Assembly (NCBI GenBank): GCA_025456015.1
Contig: JALOLK010000009.1
Location: 1-40,475, forward strand
Direction of reading: 5' to 3'
Source of the DNA: Candidatus Nanopelagicales bacterium
GTDB lineage: Bacteria > Actinomycetota > Actinomycetes > S36-B12 > CAIYMF01
Length of the DNA stretch: 40,475 nt
The notes below the pieces were generated by a model that saw nothing but the letters and a program-made list of their open reading frames with translations, did no database searches and was not told the origin of the DNA. Both the position numbers and the translations under genes were made by a program. Below are positions 15,097 to 23,196 of this stretch, one piece after another. How positions within the stretch are numbered: position 1 is the stretch's first letter; the number at the start of each line of letters is the position of its first letter.

Positions 15097-17826
15097 CTAC
15101 TCGTGCATCGCGGCGTGGCCGAGGGCCTCGAGCTCGGCGTAGACGGCGTCCGTGCGGTCCGCGCAGATGGCGAGCACGTCGCCCGGTGCAGCCTGGCCGA
15201 CGGCCCAGCGCACGGCCTCGAGCTCGTCGGGGAGCACGCGCACCTCCTTGGTCCGCCCACCCGCGGCGATGCCCTCACGCACCCCCGCCTCCACCAGCGC
15301 GGCGACCTCGCCGGGGGCCCGGCCACGCAGGTTGCGGTCCTCCTTGACCACGCACAGGTCGAAGTGCCGCGCGGCGGTCCGCCCGAGCTCGAGGATGTCC
15401 TCGTCGCGACGGTCCCCGGCGGTGCCGACCACCCCGAGGCGCCGGCGCTTGTGCACATCGGACCCCGAGGCTTCCAGGCCGTCGGTGTAGGCCGACACGA
15501 AGTCCCCGAGCGCGTCCAGCCCCGCCGGGTTGTGGGCGTAGTCGACGAAGACGTTGATGCCCGTGACGTCGATGTGGTTCAGGCGCCCGGGCGCGAGGTG
15601 GTAGCTCGTGGAGAACGTGCGCAGGCCGGCGCGGATGTCGTGCAGGTGGGCCCCGGCGGCGAAGCAGGCGCCCGCGGCCGCCATCGCGTTGGCGACGTTG
15701 AAGCGCGCCTTGCCCCCGAACGTGGCCGGCAGCAGGTGGGTGAACGCGACCTGCATGGAGCGCTTGCCCTGGCGCAGCACGATCGACTCCCCGAGGTCGC
15801 CGCGCTCGAGGACCAGGGCCAGCCCGCCGTCGCGGCAGTGCCGGTCGATCGTGGCGCGCGCGGGGGAGCCTTCCTCGGCCATCGAGAACCACACGATGCT
15901 GCCGTGGCAGCGCCGGGCCATCCCGGAGACATGCCGATCGTCGGCGTTGAGCACCGCGTACCCGCCCCGCGGGACGGCCTCCACGACGACGCTCTTGACG
16001 TCGGCGAGGTCCTCGAGGGTGTTGATGCCCCGGGTGCCGAGGTGGTCGCTGGCCACGTTCAGGACCACCGCGACGTCGTTGCGGTCGTAGCCCAGGCCCT
16101 CGCGCAGGATGCCGCCGCGGGCCACCTCGAGCACGGCGAAGTCCACCCGCGGGTTCTGCAGCACCATGCGGGCGCTCTTGGGCCCGGACGCATCCGAGCG
16201 GATGATGAGGCGCTCGTCGATGACCACGCCATCGGTCGAGGTCATCCCGACCTTGCGGCCCATGCCCTTGAAGACGTGGCCGATCATGCGGGCGGTGGTC
16301 GTCTTGCCGTTCGTGCCGGTCACGGCGACGATCGGCACGCGGCTGGGTGCCCCCGGCGGGAACAGCAGGTCGATGACCGGCTTGGCGATGTACTGCGGCT
16401 CGCCGATGGTCGGGTGGGTGTGCATGCGGAAGCCCGGGGCGGCGTTGACCTCGCAGATCGCGCCACCGCGCTCGCGCACGGGCTGGGTGATGTCCGGGGC
16501 GATGAAGTCGATGCCGGCCACGTCGAGGCCGACCACGCGCGCGGCCTCCTCGGCGATCTCGATGTTGTCCGGGTGGGCGTCCGTGGTCCGGTCGATCGAG
16601 ATGCCGCCGGTCGACATGTTCGCCGTCAGCGCCAGCTTCACCATCGCGCCGCGCTCGGGCACGGCGTCCATCGCGTGGCCCTGGGCCTGCACCAGGGCGA
16701 TGGCCGCGTCGTCGACCCTGATGCGCGTGAGCACCTTCTCGTGGCCCACCCCCCGGCGGGGGTCGGCGTTGGTGAGCTCGACGAGCTCGGCCACGGTGTG
16801 CTCCCCGTCGCCGGTCACATGGGCCGGCACCCGCTCGGCCACCGCCGCGATCCGTCCGCCGACCACGAGGAACCGGTAGTCGTTGCCGGTGATGTAGGAC
16901 TCCACCTGGAGGTACCCGTTGCGGGACTCGGCCCTGGCCACGTCGTAGGCGGCCTCCAGGCCGGCGTCATCGGTGATGTTGAGGACCACGCCGCGGCCGT
17001 GGTTGCCGTCGAGCGGCTTGATCACCACCGGGTAGCCGATGCGGCGGGCGACCTGCAGCGCGCCGCGCAGGGTGCGCACGGAGTCCGACCGCGGGACCGG
17101 CAGGCCGGCGGCCGCCAGCAGCTTGTTCGTCATGTCCTTGTCGCTGGCGATGTCGGTGGCCAGCGCCGAGGTGTTCGAGGTCATCGTCGCCCGGATGCGC
17201 TTGGCGTGGCAGCCCTGGCCCAGCTGCACGAGGGAGGCGTCGTTGAGCCGCATCCAGGGGATGTCGCGGGCGACGGCCTCGTCGACGAGGGCCTGGGTGG
17301 AGGGCCCGAACGCGGCACGCTCGGCCAGCAGCAGGAAGGCCTCGAACTCCTCGGCGAAGTCGAAGGCCTCGTCGTGGGCGACGAGGTCGTTGACCATGCG
17401 GACCGCCAGCTGCCCGGCGGCCAGGCCGACCTTCTCGTCGCCGTAGCCGTAGACGACGTGGTACTGGCCGGGCACCCCGGTGGAGCGGGTCTTGCCGCGC
17501 CGGGTGTCGTGGCCGGCCTCGCTCTGCAGCTGCAGCGCGATGTGCTCGGCGACGTGGCCAACCCAGGTGCCCTCGCGCAGACGCTCGGCGAAGCCGCCCC
17601 GGCGTCCCCGGGAGCAGGAGTGCTCGCCGACCCCGGGCAGCCAGTCGAGCAGGGTGTCGGTGAAGCCGGGCAGGGTGTCGGTGGGGTGCTCCTCGAGGGA
17701 GCCGAGCTCGACGACCAGGTGGATGGCCGGACCGTAGGACCAGATGTTGGGGCCGCGGTAGACGCGCGTCTCGACGATCGTCAGGTCCGGGGCGGCCGGG
17801 CCGCTGGGGGCGGGACGATCGGTCAC
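15097..17826 (-). CDS. cphA: Cyanophycin synthetase
   Basis: This 909-residue cytoplasmic enzyme polymerises aspartate and arginine into cyanophycin using ATP. It shows the full CphA1 plan: an N domain (1-160, with RVYRGPNIWSYG and GGFAERLREGTWVGH), an ATP-grasp domain (about 225-465, DKDMTNKLLAAAG to EVNAAPGFRMH), and a Mur-ligase-like domain. The latter has P-loop VTGTNGKTTTARM near 505, then EVARGGILREG, VDYAHNPAGLDAL and KEDRNLRGR. All three parts look intact. The GTG start overlaps the cphB stop (GTGA) and has an AAGGAGA site. Cyanophycin stores nitrogen and carbon, and is best known from cyanobacteria. Confidence 0.95.
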   Translation of the reverse strand: MTDRPAPSGPAAPDLTIVETRVYRGPNIWSYGPAIHLVVELGSLEEHPTDTLPGFTDTLLDWLPGVGEHSCSRGRRGGFAERLREGTWVGHVAEHIALQLQSEAGHDTRRGKTRSTGVPGQYHVVYGYGDEKVGLAAGQLAVRMVNDLVAHDEAFDFAEEFEAFLLLAERAAFGPSTQALVDEAVARDIPWMRLNDASLVQLGQGCHAKRIRATMTSNTSALATDIASDKDMTNKLLAAAGLPVPRSDSVRTLRGALQVARRIGYPVVIKPLDGNHGRGVVLNITDDAGLEAAYDVARAESRNGYLQVESYITGNDYRFLVVGGRIAAVAERVPAHVTGDGEHTVAELVELTNADPRRGVGHEKVLTRIRVDDAAIALVQAQGHAMDAVPERGAMVKLALTANMSTGGISIDRTTDAHPDNIEIAEEAARVVGLDVAGIDFIAPDITQPVRERGGAICEVNAAPGFRMHTHPTIGEPQYIAKPVIDLLFPPGAPSRVPIVAVTGTNGKTTTARMIGHVFKGMGRKVGMTSTDGVVIDERLIIRSDASGPKSARMVLQNPRVDFAVLEVARGGILREGLGYDRNDVAVVLNVASDHLGTRGINTLEDLADVKSVVVEAVPRGGYAVLNADDRHVSGMARRCHGSIVWFSMAEEGSPARATIDRHCRDGGLALVLERGDLGESIVLRQGKRSMQVAFTHLLPATFGGKARFNVANAMAAAGACFAAGAHLHDIRAGLRTFSTSYHLAPGRLNHIDVTGINVFVDYAHNPAGLDALGDFVSAYTDGLEASGSDVHKRRRLGVVGTAGDRRDEDILELGRTAARHFDLCVVKEDRNLRGRAPGEVAALVEAGVREGIAAGGRTKEVRVLPDELEAVRWAVGQAAPGDVLAICADRTDAVYAELEALGHAAMHE

Positions 17827-18827
17827 GTGGTCTCCTTGTGCTCCTTCGTGCGCCGGCGGCGCCGGGCGTTGCGGGCCACGACTGAGTCGTCCACCCCCTC
17901 GGCGGCGACCTGGCGGGAGATGCGGACCAGGTCGTGCGTCGGCTCGGGCAGGTCGAGCGGATCGACTGCGCTGTGGTCACGGTAGGACACGAGGCTGCGG
18001 GAGGTGAGGTCGAACCGGGCCCCGTTGGGCAGGAAGTGCACCACGGCGCCGGAGATCATGAGCGGCGCGGTGCCGCGGGCCGTGGCGGCGTCGGACAGGG
18101 CGGTGCGCATGTCGACGAGGAAGACCGAGCCCTTGCCCACCACCTCGAGCTCGGACTCGTCGGTGACCAGGATCGCGGTGTCCTCGTCCAGGCCGATGCC
18201 GAGCAGGTCCGGGGAGCTGGCGATGAGGTTGAGCAGCCGGCCGAAACGATCGCGCTGGGCGAAGTGCTGGTCGACGATGACGCCGGGCAGCAGCCCCAGG
18301 CCCTGGGCCTGGCCGACCATGCGGAACTTCGGCGTGGTGCCCGGGCTGCCGTAGCCGACCATGTGCTCGCTCACCACGGACGCCCCGGCGCTCGTGCCGC
18401 CGACCACCACCCCGCGCCGGTAGGCCGCGACGACGGCGTCGCCGAACACGGTCCCGCGGATCGTGCTGGCCAGCTTCATCTGGTTGCCGCCGGTGAAGAA
18501 CACGCCGGTGGCCTGCCCGACGGCCTCGGCCAGGGACTCCTTGTCCGCCTCGCGCCGGTCCCGCGGGCGGACCGTGGCGACCTCCGCCGCCCCGAGGCGG
18601 TGGAACAGCTTCTCGTAGAGCTCGGTGATCTCCGGGCCCAGCGCCGAGGCGGTCGGGCACACCACGATGCGGGCCTGGGACCCCCCGCTCTCGGCGAGGA
18701 ACCGGCGCAGGATGCGGCTGGGGCCCAGCTTGTCCTCCGCGCCGCCGATCGGCATGACCCGGCGCTGGGGCTCGGGCGCTCCCGCGGGGTCGCGATCGTC
18801 GTCGGCGGGCTCCTTCGCGGCGTCCAT
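17823..18827 (-). CDS. cphB: Cyanophycinase
   Basis: A 334-residue serine peptidase of family S51 that cuts cyanophycin into beta-Asp-Arg dipeptides. The nucleophile is Ser146 in GGTSAGASV, followed by VDQHFAQRDR and GLDEDTAI as in known cyanophycinases. The upstream strand FFTGGNQMKLAS also fits. There is no signal peptide, so it acts in the cytoplasm on the stored granule. The C-terminus is a basic tail (RNARRRRR). It is the first gene of a cphB-cphA operon; the start codon lies only 19 bases from that of the divergent SixA-like gene and is preceded by TACCCT. Confidence 0.95.
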   Translation of the reverse strand: MDAAKEPADDDRDPAGAPEPQRRVMPIGGAEDKLGPSRILRRFLAESGGSQARIVVCPTASALGPEITELYEKLFHRLGAAEVATVRPRDRREADKESLAEAVGQATGVFFTGGNQMKLASTIRGTVFGDAVVAAYRRGVVVGGTSAGASVVSEHMVGYGSPGTTPKFRMVGQAQGLGLLPGVIVDQHFAQRDRFGRLLNLIASSPDLLGIGLDEDTAILVTDESELEVVGKGSVFLVDMRTALSDAATARGTAPLMISGAVVHFLPNGARFDLTSRSLVSYRDHSAVDPLDLPEPTHDLVRISRQVAAEGVDDSVVARNARRRRRTKEHKETT

Positions 18828-18832
18828 CGTGG

Positions 18833-18839
18833 CAGGGTA
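18833..18839. promoter_or_regulatory. Overlapping divergent -10 boxes of cphB and the SixA-like gene
   Basis: The seven bases CAGGGTA hold CAGGGT on the plus strand, 8 bases before the GTG at 18847, and TACCCT on the minus strand, 6 bases before the ATG at 18827. The whole intergenic gap is 19 bases, so both transcripts would be leaderless and the two promoters cannot be fully occupied at once. Confidence 0.45.
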
Positions 18840-18846
18840 GTCGCTC

Positions 18847-19362
18847 GTGAAGCACGGGCGCAGGCAGCTGGTGGTGGTGCGGCACGCGAAGTCGGCCTAC
18901 CCGTCGGGCGTTCCCGACGTCGGCAGGCCGCTGGCCGAGCGCGGGATCGCCGACGCCCCGCGGGTCGGGGCGCGCCTGCACGCGCTGGTCGGCGCGGTCG
19001 ACGTGGCCGTCGTCAGTCCCGCCCAGCGCACGCGTGAGACCTGGGCGCTGCTGGCCGAGCAGCTCGACCCGGTCCCGGACGTGCGCATCGACGAGCGGAT
19101 CTACCGGGACTGGGGCGCGGGCCTGCTCGAGGTCGTCCGCGACCTGCCCGGCTCGGCGGCCACGGCACTCGTGCTGGGCCACGAGCCGGGCGTGTCCGAG
19201 CTCGTGCTGCGCCTGGCCGACCACGGCGCGCGCGAGCTCCGCGACCGGATCGACCTGAAGTTCCCCACCTGCGCGGTGGCGGTGCTGGGCGTGGCCGGGG
19301 CCTGGGCGGACGTGCGTCCGGGGGCCGCGTCGCTCGAGGCCTTCCTGACCCCGAAGGACTGA
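18847..19362 (+). CDS. sixA: SixA-like histidine phosphatase
   Basis: A 171-residue member of the histidine phosphatase (phosphoglycerate-mutase-like) superfamily. The N-terminal motif is VVVRHAKS with catalytic His13, followed by the SPAQRTRETW arginine motif. The second histidine is in VLGHEPGVSELV. The RHAKS form and small size are typical of SixA, which removes phosphate from histidine phosphotransfer domains; its target here is unknown. The GTG start is divergent from cphB across 19 bases, which may mean co-regulation with cyanophycin turnover or simply chance packing. Confidence 0.82.
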   Translation: MKHGRRQLVVVRHAKSAYPSGVPDVGRPLAERGIADAPRVGARLHALVGAVDVAVVSPAQRTRETWALLAEQLDPVPDVRIDERIYRDWGAGLLEVVRDLPGSAATALVLGHEPGVSELVLRLADHGARELRDRIDLKFPTCAVAVLGVAGAWADVRPGAASLEAFLTPKD

Positions 19363-19411
19363 CCCCGGGCCGGGCCCGACCGCCTGCCGGCGGCACCGGC
19401 GTGCCGTCGGT

Positions 19412-20605
19412 TCAGGACCCCCCGAGCGCCTCCGTGGCCGCCAGGGCATCGGCCTGCTCGACCTCCTCGCGGCTGATGCCGAGCAGGTACAGCACCGTGT
19501 CGAGGTAGGGCACGTTGAGCGCGGTGTCGGCTGCGGCCTGCACGACCGGCTTGGCGTTGAACGCGATCCCGTGCCCGGAGGCGGCGAGCATGTCGAGGTC
19601 GTTGGCCCCGTCCCCGATCGCGACGGTGTTGGCCACGTCGATGCCGAACGCCGCGGCGAACTCGCGCAGGGCCTCGGCCTTGGCGGCCCGGTCCACGACC
19701 GGGCCGCGGACCCGGCCGGTCAGCCGGCCGTCGCGGACCTCGAGGCCGTTGGCACGCACGGCGTCCACGTCGAGCTCGGCGGCCAGCGGCGCGATCACCT
19801 CGGTGAAGCCCCCGCTCACCAGGGCGATGCGGTAGCCCAGCCGGCGCAGCGTGCGGCACAGCGTGCGGGCGCCCGGGGTCAGCCGGATCTCGTCGCGAGC
19901 CCGATCGATGACCTCGACCGGCAGCCCCGCGAGCAGCGCCACGCGGGCGTGCAGGGACTCGGCGAAGTCCAGCTCGCCGCGCATCGCCGCCTCGGTGACC
20001 GCGCGTACCTGCTCCTCGCGGCCGGCGAACCGGGCGAGCAGCTCGATCACCTCGTCCTGGATCAGCGTCGAGTCGACGTCCATGACGACCAGGTGGACGC
20101 CGCGCCGGGACAGGGTGTGCGGGCGGACCGAGACGTCCACGTCCAGCGTCGAGGGCCGCGCGGCCAGGGCCAGGCGCAGGGCATCGACGTCCGGGGCGGC
20201 GACCTCGAGGGCCAGGGCGGTCACGGGGTAGGCGGCGATGCGGTCGATGCGCACGATGTTGGCGCCCCCGGCAGCGATCGTGCCGGCGAGCAGGCTCACG
20301 GCCTCGGCGGGGATGGCGCGGCCCACCAGCGTGACGGTGCACGTGATCGCCGCCCCCGGCTCGTCGCCGCCGACGAGCTCGCGCACGGTGACCTCGAAGT
20401 CCGGCACCGCGATCTGGAGGCGGGCGGCGAGCTCGGCGCCGGATCCCGCCGGGGCGGCCAGGACCGCACCGAGGACCAGCTGCCCGGCCACCACGACCTG
20501 CTCGAGGTCGAGCACCGTGGCACCGGTGAGCGCGGCGAACATGCGCGCGGTGACCCCCGGCCGGTCCACGCCGACCACGGTCGCGTGGAAGGTGCTCGGT
20601 GTCAC
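19412..20605 (-). CDS. serB: Phosphoserine phosphatase with N-terminal ACT-like region
   Basis: This 397-residue protein catalyses the last step of serine synthesis. The first 165 residues form ACT-like regulatory repeats (opening TFHATVVGVDRPGVTARMF). The HAD domain then shows the nucleophile motif VVMDVDSTL (Asp176, Asp178), LVSGGFTEV, and the metal-binding motif IGDGANDLDML with GIAFNAKP. The length and ACT region resemble mycobacterial SerB2. The GTG start overlaps the stop of the unknown gene upstream. An ABC ATPase lies just beyond, a neighbourhood also seen around serB2 in mycobacteria (Rv3041c-Rv3042c). Confidence 0.93.
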   Translation of the reverse strand: MTPSTFHATVVGVDRPGVTARMFAALTGATVLDLEQVVVAGQLVLGAVLAAPAGSGAELAARLQIAVPDFEVTVRELVGGDEPGAAITCTVTLVGRAIPAEAVSLLAGTIAAGGANIVRIDRIAAYPVTALALEVAAPDVDALRLALAARPSTLDVDVSVRPHTLSRRGVHLVVMDVDSTLIQDEVIELLARFAGREEQVRAVTEAAMRGELDFAESLHARVALLAGLPVEVIDRARDEIRLTPGARTLCRTLRRLGYRIALVSGGFTEVIAPLAAELDVDAVRANGLEVRDGRLTGRVRGPVVDRAAKAEALREFAAAFGIDVANTVAIGDGANDLDMLAASGHGIAFNAKPVVQAAADTALNVPYLDTVLYLLGISREEVEQADALAATEALGGS

Positions 20606-21399
20606 GGCTGCAGGCCCGGGGCGGTCATCGACACCCCGACGGCGACGGCCGTCACGAGGTCCACGAGCTCGCCGTGCAGCCGGTGCAGCCCGCTGGCCCG
20701 GGCACGCGCCTCGGCGGCGGTCACGGCGGCGCCGTCGTCACCGAGGGCCAGCTCGAGGGCGTCGAGGACCGTCGCGATCCGATGCAGCAGGGCGCCCAGC
20801 GCGGGCTCGGTGCTGGCGGGAAGCTCCACCAGGGCGCGCCCCCACCGGCTGGCGGTGGTGCCCGTCGGCGGTCGCTCCAGGCCCAGGCGCGCGAGGTCGC
20901 GCGCCGCGGTGTCGAGCAGCTCGGTGAAGCGCCGTGCCCCTGCCCGCGGGCTGAGGCCCTGGGCCAGCAGCGGGGCCAGCGGGGTCGCGCAGGGCTGGAC
21001 CGCCCAGCCGTGCAGCGTCGCCTGCAGGACCCCCCGGGCGTCGGGGTGCAACCCGGCCACCTCCGGCGAGGCAGCAGCGACCGGCTGCGGCCCGACGAGC
21101 AGCACGGCGGGCACCGGGGGCCCGGCGAGGTCCCGGGGCCAGCCGATCGCGCTGCCCGCGCGGGGCAGCAGCGGCCACGCGGCGACGACGTCGAGCGCCC
21201 GCAGGTCCCGCAGCAGGGCCTCGAGGGGACGGTTGCCCTGGCCCTGGGCCATGACGACCGGCGTGTCGGGTGCGGCGCTGGCCAGGACGGCCAGCAGGTC
21301 GTCGGCACCCGCGCCGCCGCGCAGCCAGGCCTCCAGCCACAGGGCCACCGACGCAGCCCCCGGCGCGGTGAGGGTGCGGGCACCGGTCGTCTCGAGCAC
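20602..21399 (-). CDS. Conserved-looking protein of unknown function upstream of serB
   Basis: A 265-residue, Ala- and Leu-rich soluble protein that I do not recognise. The middle has short alpha/beta-like stretches such as LLAVLASAAPDTPVVMAQGQG and PVPAVLLVGP. The last third is predicted helical (LGALLHRIATVLDALELAL, then a helix to the end). No catalytic motif stands out. Its stop overlaps the serB start (GTGA), so it is translated together with serB. The GTG at 21399 is preferred over the GTG two codons upstream, because the minus-strand TACCCT lies exactly 7 bases before it. A nested palindrome lies about 80 bases upstream. Confidence 0.7.
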   Translation of the reverse strand: MLETTGARTLTAPGAASVALWLEAWLRGGAGADDLLAVLASAAPDTPVVMAQGQGNRPLEALLRDLRALDVVAAWPLLPRAGSAIGWPRDLAGPPVPAVLLVGPQPVAAASPEVAGLHPDARGVLQATLHGWAVQPCATPLAPLLAQGLSPRAGARRFTELLDTAARDLARLGLERPPTGTTASRWGRALVELPASTEPALGALLHRIATVLDALELALGDDGAAVTAAEARARASGLHRLHGELVDLVTAVAVGVSMTAPGLQP

Positions 21400-21406
21400 G
21401 GCCACG

Positions 21407-21412
21407 AGGGTA
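21407..21412 (-). promoter_or_regulatory. -10 box of the unknown gene-serB operon, leaderless type
   Basis: Minus-strand TACCCT ends 7 bases before the GTG at 21399, and only 1 base before the GTG at 21405. This spacing favours the shorter gene. Confidence 0.4.
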
Positions 21413-21476
21413 GCCGCCGCGCGCCGCTGGCGATCAGCGGCCGGAACCGCGGCGGCGATGGCTCGCCCGATCCGCA

Positions 21477-21540
21477 GACTCTCCCCGAGTTCCTGGAATC
21501 TCCCGCAATTCCGGGAGAGTCGCGCAACTCGGGGAGAGTC
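21477..21540. repeat. 64-bp nested palindrome in a divergent intergenic region
   Basis: A perfect 15-bp inverted repeat, GACTCTCCCCGAGTT (21477-21491) and AACTCGGGGAGAGTC (21526-21540), encloses a second one, TCTCCC (21499-21504) and GGGAGA (21513-21518). The right half also holds the direct repeat GGGAGAGTC twice (21513-21521 and 21532-21540). The element sits between the divergent unknown gene-serB operon and the ABC ATPase. It could be a protein-binding operator cluster, an RNA hairpin or a dispersed repeat. Confidence 0.85.
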
Positions 21541-21628
21541 CGCGGTCGTGGTCGGGCCCGGAGGGGCGGCGCTCAGCCCGGTCAGCCGGGCGCCCGTGGC
21601 GCAGCCCGCGGGTGCGTCCCGGGGCAAC

Positions 21629-21634
21629 TAGGGT
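21629..21634 (+). promoter_or_regulatory. -10 box of the ABC ATPase gene, leaderless type
   Basis: TAGGGT ends 8 bases before the GTG at 21643. No ribosome site or clear -35 is seen. Confidence 0.45.
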
Positions 21635-21642
21635 TCGGACCC

Positions 21643-22524
21643 GTGGTCGAGGTCCTGCGGTTCGAGGCGGCGACGGTGGTCCGTGGCGGCCGGCCGATCC
21701 TGGACCGGCTCGACTGGGTGGTCGCCGACCACGAGCGGTGGGTCGTCCTCGGCCCCAACGGGGCGGGCAAGACGACGCTGCTGCAGCTGGCCGGGGCGCT
21801 GCTGCATCCCACGTCCGGTCGGGTCGAGGTGCTCGGGGAGCGACTCGGGGCCGTCGACGTGTTCGACCTTCGCCCCCGGATCGGCCTGGCCAGCGCCGCG
21901 CTGGCCGAGCGGATCCCCGCCGAGGAGCAGGTCCGCGACGTCGTCGTCACGGCCGCCTGGGCGGTCACGGGCCGGTGGCGCGAGCAGTACGACGGGACCG
22001 ACGAGGCGCGCGCCGACGCGGTGCTGGCGATGGTCGGTGCCGAGTCCCTGGCGACTCGGCACTTCGGCACGCTCTCCGAGGGCGAGCGCAAGCGCGTGCA
22101 GATCGCCCGGGCACTCATGACCGACCCCGAGCTGCTGCTGCTCGACGAGCCCGCCGCCGGCCTGGACCTCGGTGCCCGCGAGGACCTCGTCACCCGCCTG
22201 GCTGCCATCGCCGCGGACCGGTGGGCGCCCGCGCAGGTGCTGGTCACCCACCACGTCGAGGAGATCCCCAGCGACTTCACCCACGTGCTGCTGCTGCGCG
22301 ACGGTCGGGCGGTGACCGCCGGACCGATCGGCGAGGTGCTCACCGGCCGCAACCTGTCGGAGGCCTTCGGCACGCGCTTGCGCGCCGGGCACATCCGGGG
22401 CCGCTACTGGGCGCGGGCGGTGCCGCCGAGCCAGGAGCTGCGTGGGCGGCACGCCCGGCGGGCGGCGGCCGCCCTCCCACCGCAGCCCGCGCCCGGCCCC
22501 GACGACCCGCTCGGCGAGGCCTGA
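21643..22524 (+). CDS. ABC transporter-type ATP-binding protein
   Basis: This 293-residue stand-alone ABC ATPase has Walker A GPNGAGKTT (37-45), signature LSEGERKRV (about 144), Walker B LLLLDEPAAGLD (about 164-175) and the switch His in VTHHVEEIP. The signature is LSEGE rather than LSGGQ. There is no membrane segment and no permease gene nearby, so it may pair with a distant permease or work in another role. The arrangement recalls Rv3041c beside serB2 in M. tuberculosis, although here the two are divergent. The Ala/Pro-rich last 30 residues are probably disordered. Confidence 0.85.
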   Translation: MVEVLRFEAATVVRGGRPILDRLDWVVADHERWVVLGPNGAGKTTLLQLAGALLHPTSGRVEVLGERLGAVDVFDLRPRIGLASAALAERIPAEEQVRDVVVTAAWAVTGRWREQYDGTDEARADAVLAMVGAESLATRHFGTLSEGERKRVQIARALMTDPELLLLDEPAAGLDLGAREDLVTRLAAIAADRWAPAQVLVTHHVEEIPSDFTHVLLLRDGRAVTAGPIGEVLTGRNLSEAFGTRLRAGHIRGRYWARAVPPSQELRGRHARRAAAALPPQPAPGPDDPLGEA

Positions 22525-22722
22525 GCGCCGCGTCCGCCGCCCCAGAGAGCCCTCGTTCGGTGATGATCCCTGCACGCTGTTGCTGCATGTGCGCCCACAA
22601 CCCGAATGGATCACGGGAGGGGGGTGGGCGCGGTGGGCCGGATCGGGGCGCGGCGCGGGGACGGGTTGTGGAACGGATCGGGGCGCAGCAGGACGAACCG
22701 GGCAGACGGGCACGGCCGGGAC

Positions 22723-22728
22723 TAGGAT
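22723..22728 (+). promoter_or_regulatory. -10 box of the nfeD operon, leaderless type
   Basis: TAGGAT ends 6 bases before the GTG at 22735. The 210 bases between the ABC gene and this site hold no other feature that I can support. Confidence 0.45.
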
Positions 22729-22734
22729 CATCAC

Positions 22735-23157
22735 GTGGACGCTTGGCTCGTCTGGCTCGTCATCGCCCTGATCCTCGCGGGGGCCGAGGTCGCCTCGGCG
22801 GGGCTGCTGCTCATCATGTTCGCCGGGGGTGCCCTCGCGGCGTCGATCGCCTCGGCCGCGGGAGCTGGCACGGTGGGCTCCGCGGCGGTGTTCGCGATCG
22901 TGAGCGTGGCGCTCATCGCCTTCGTGCGCCCGATCGCCAAGCGGCACATGTACGCCCCGCCGCAGATCCGCTCCGGCACGGCCGCCCTCATCGGCACGCA
23001 GGCCGTCGTCCTCGAGACGGTCGACGGCAGCACCGGGCGCATCAAGCTCGCCGGTGAGATCTGGAGCGCACGCAGCCTCGACGAGGACGCCCGCTTCGAG
23101 CCGGGGGAGAAGGTCGCGGTCTTCGAGATCGACGGCGCCACCGCCGTCGTGGGCTAG
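22735..23157 (+). CDS. NfeD-like membrane protein (short form)
   Basis: A 140-residue protein with hydrophobic helices covering about 1-65 (opening MDAWLVWLVIALILAGAEV) and a C-terminal OB-fold-like domain (about 80-140: LIGTQAVVLETVD, GRIKLAGEIWSAR, FEPGEKVAVFEIDG). This is the short NfeD form without the serine-protease part. NfeD proteins work with SPFH/stomatin partners in membrane quality control, and such a gene follows 39 bases downstream. The GTG start is supported by TAGGAT 6 bases upstream. Confidence 0.88.
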   Translation: MDAWLVWLVIALILAGAEVASAGLLLIMFAGGALAASIASAAGAGTVGSAAVFAIVSVALIAFVRPIAKRHMYAPPQIRSGTAALIGTQAVVLETVDGSTGRIKLAGEIWSARSLDEDARFEPGEKVAVFEIDGATAVVG

Positions 23158-23196
23158 ACCCGCAGCAGTCGGCCGCGCGCCGACGGAGAGGGAATC

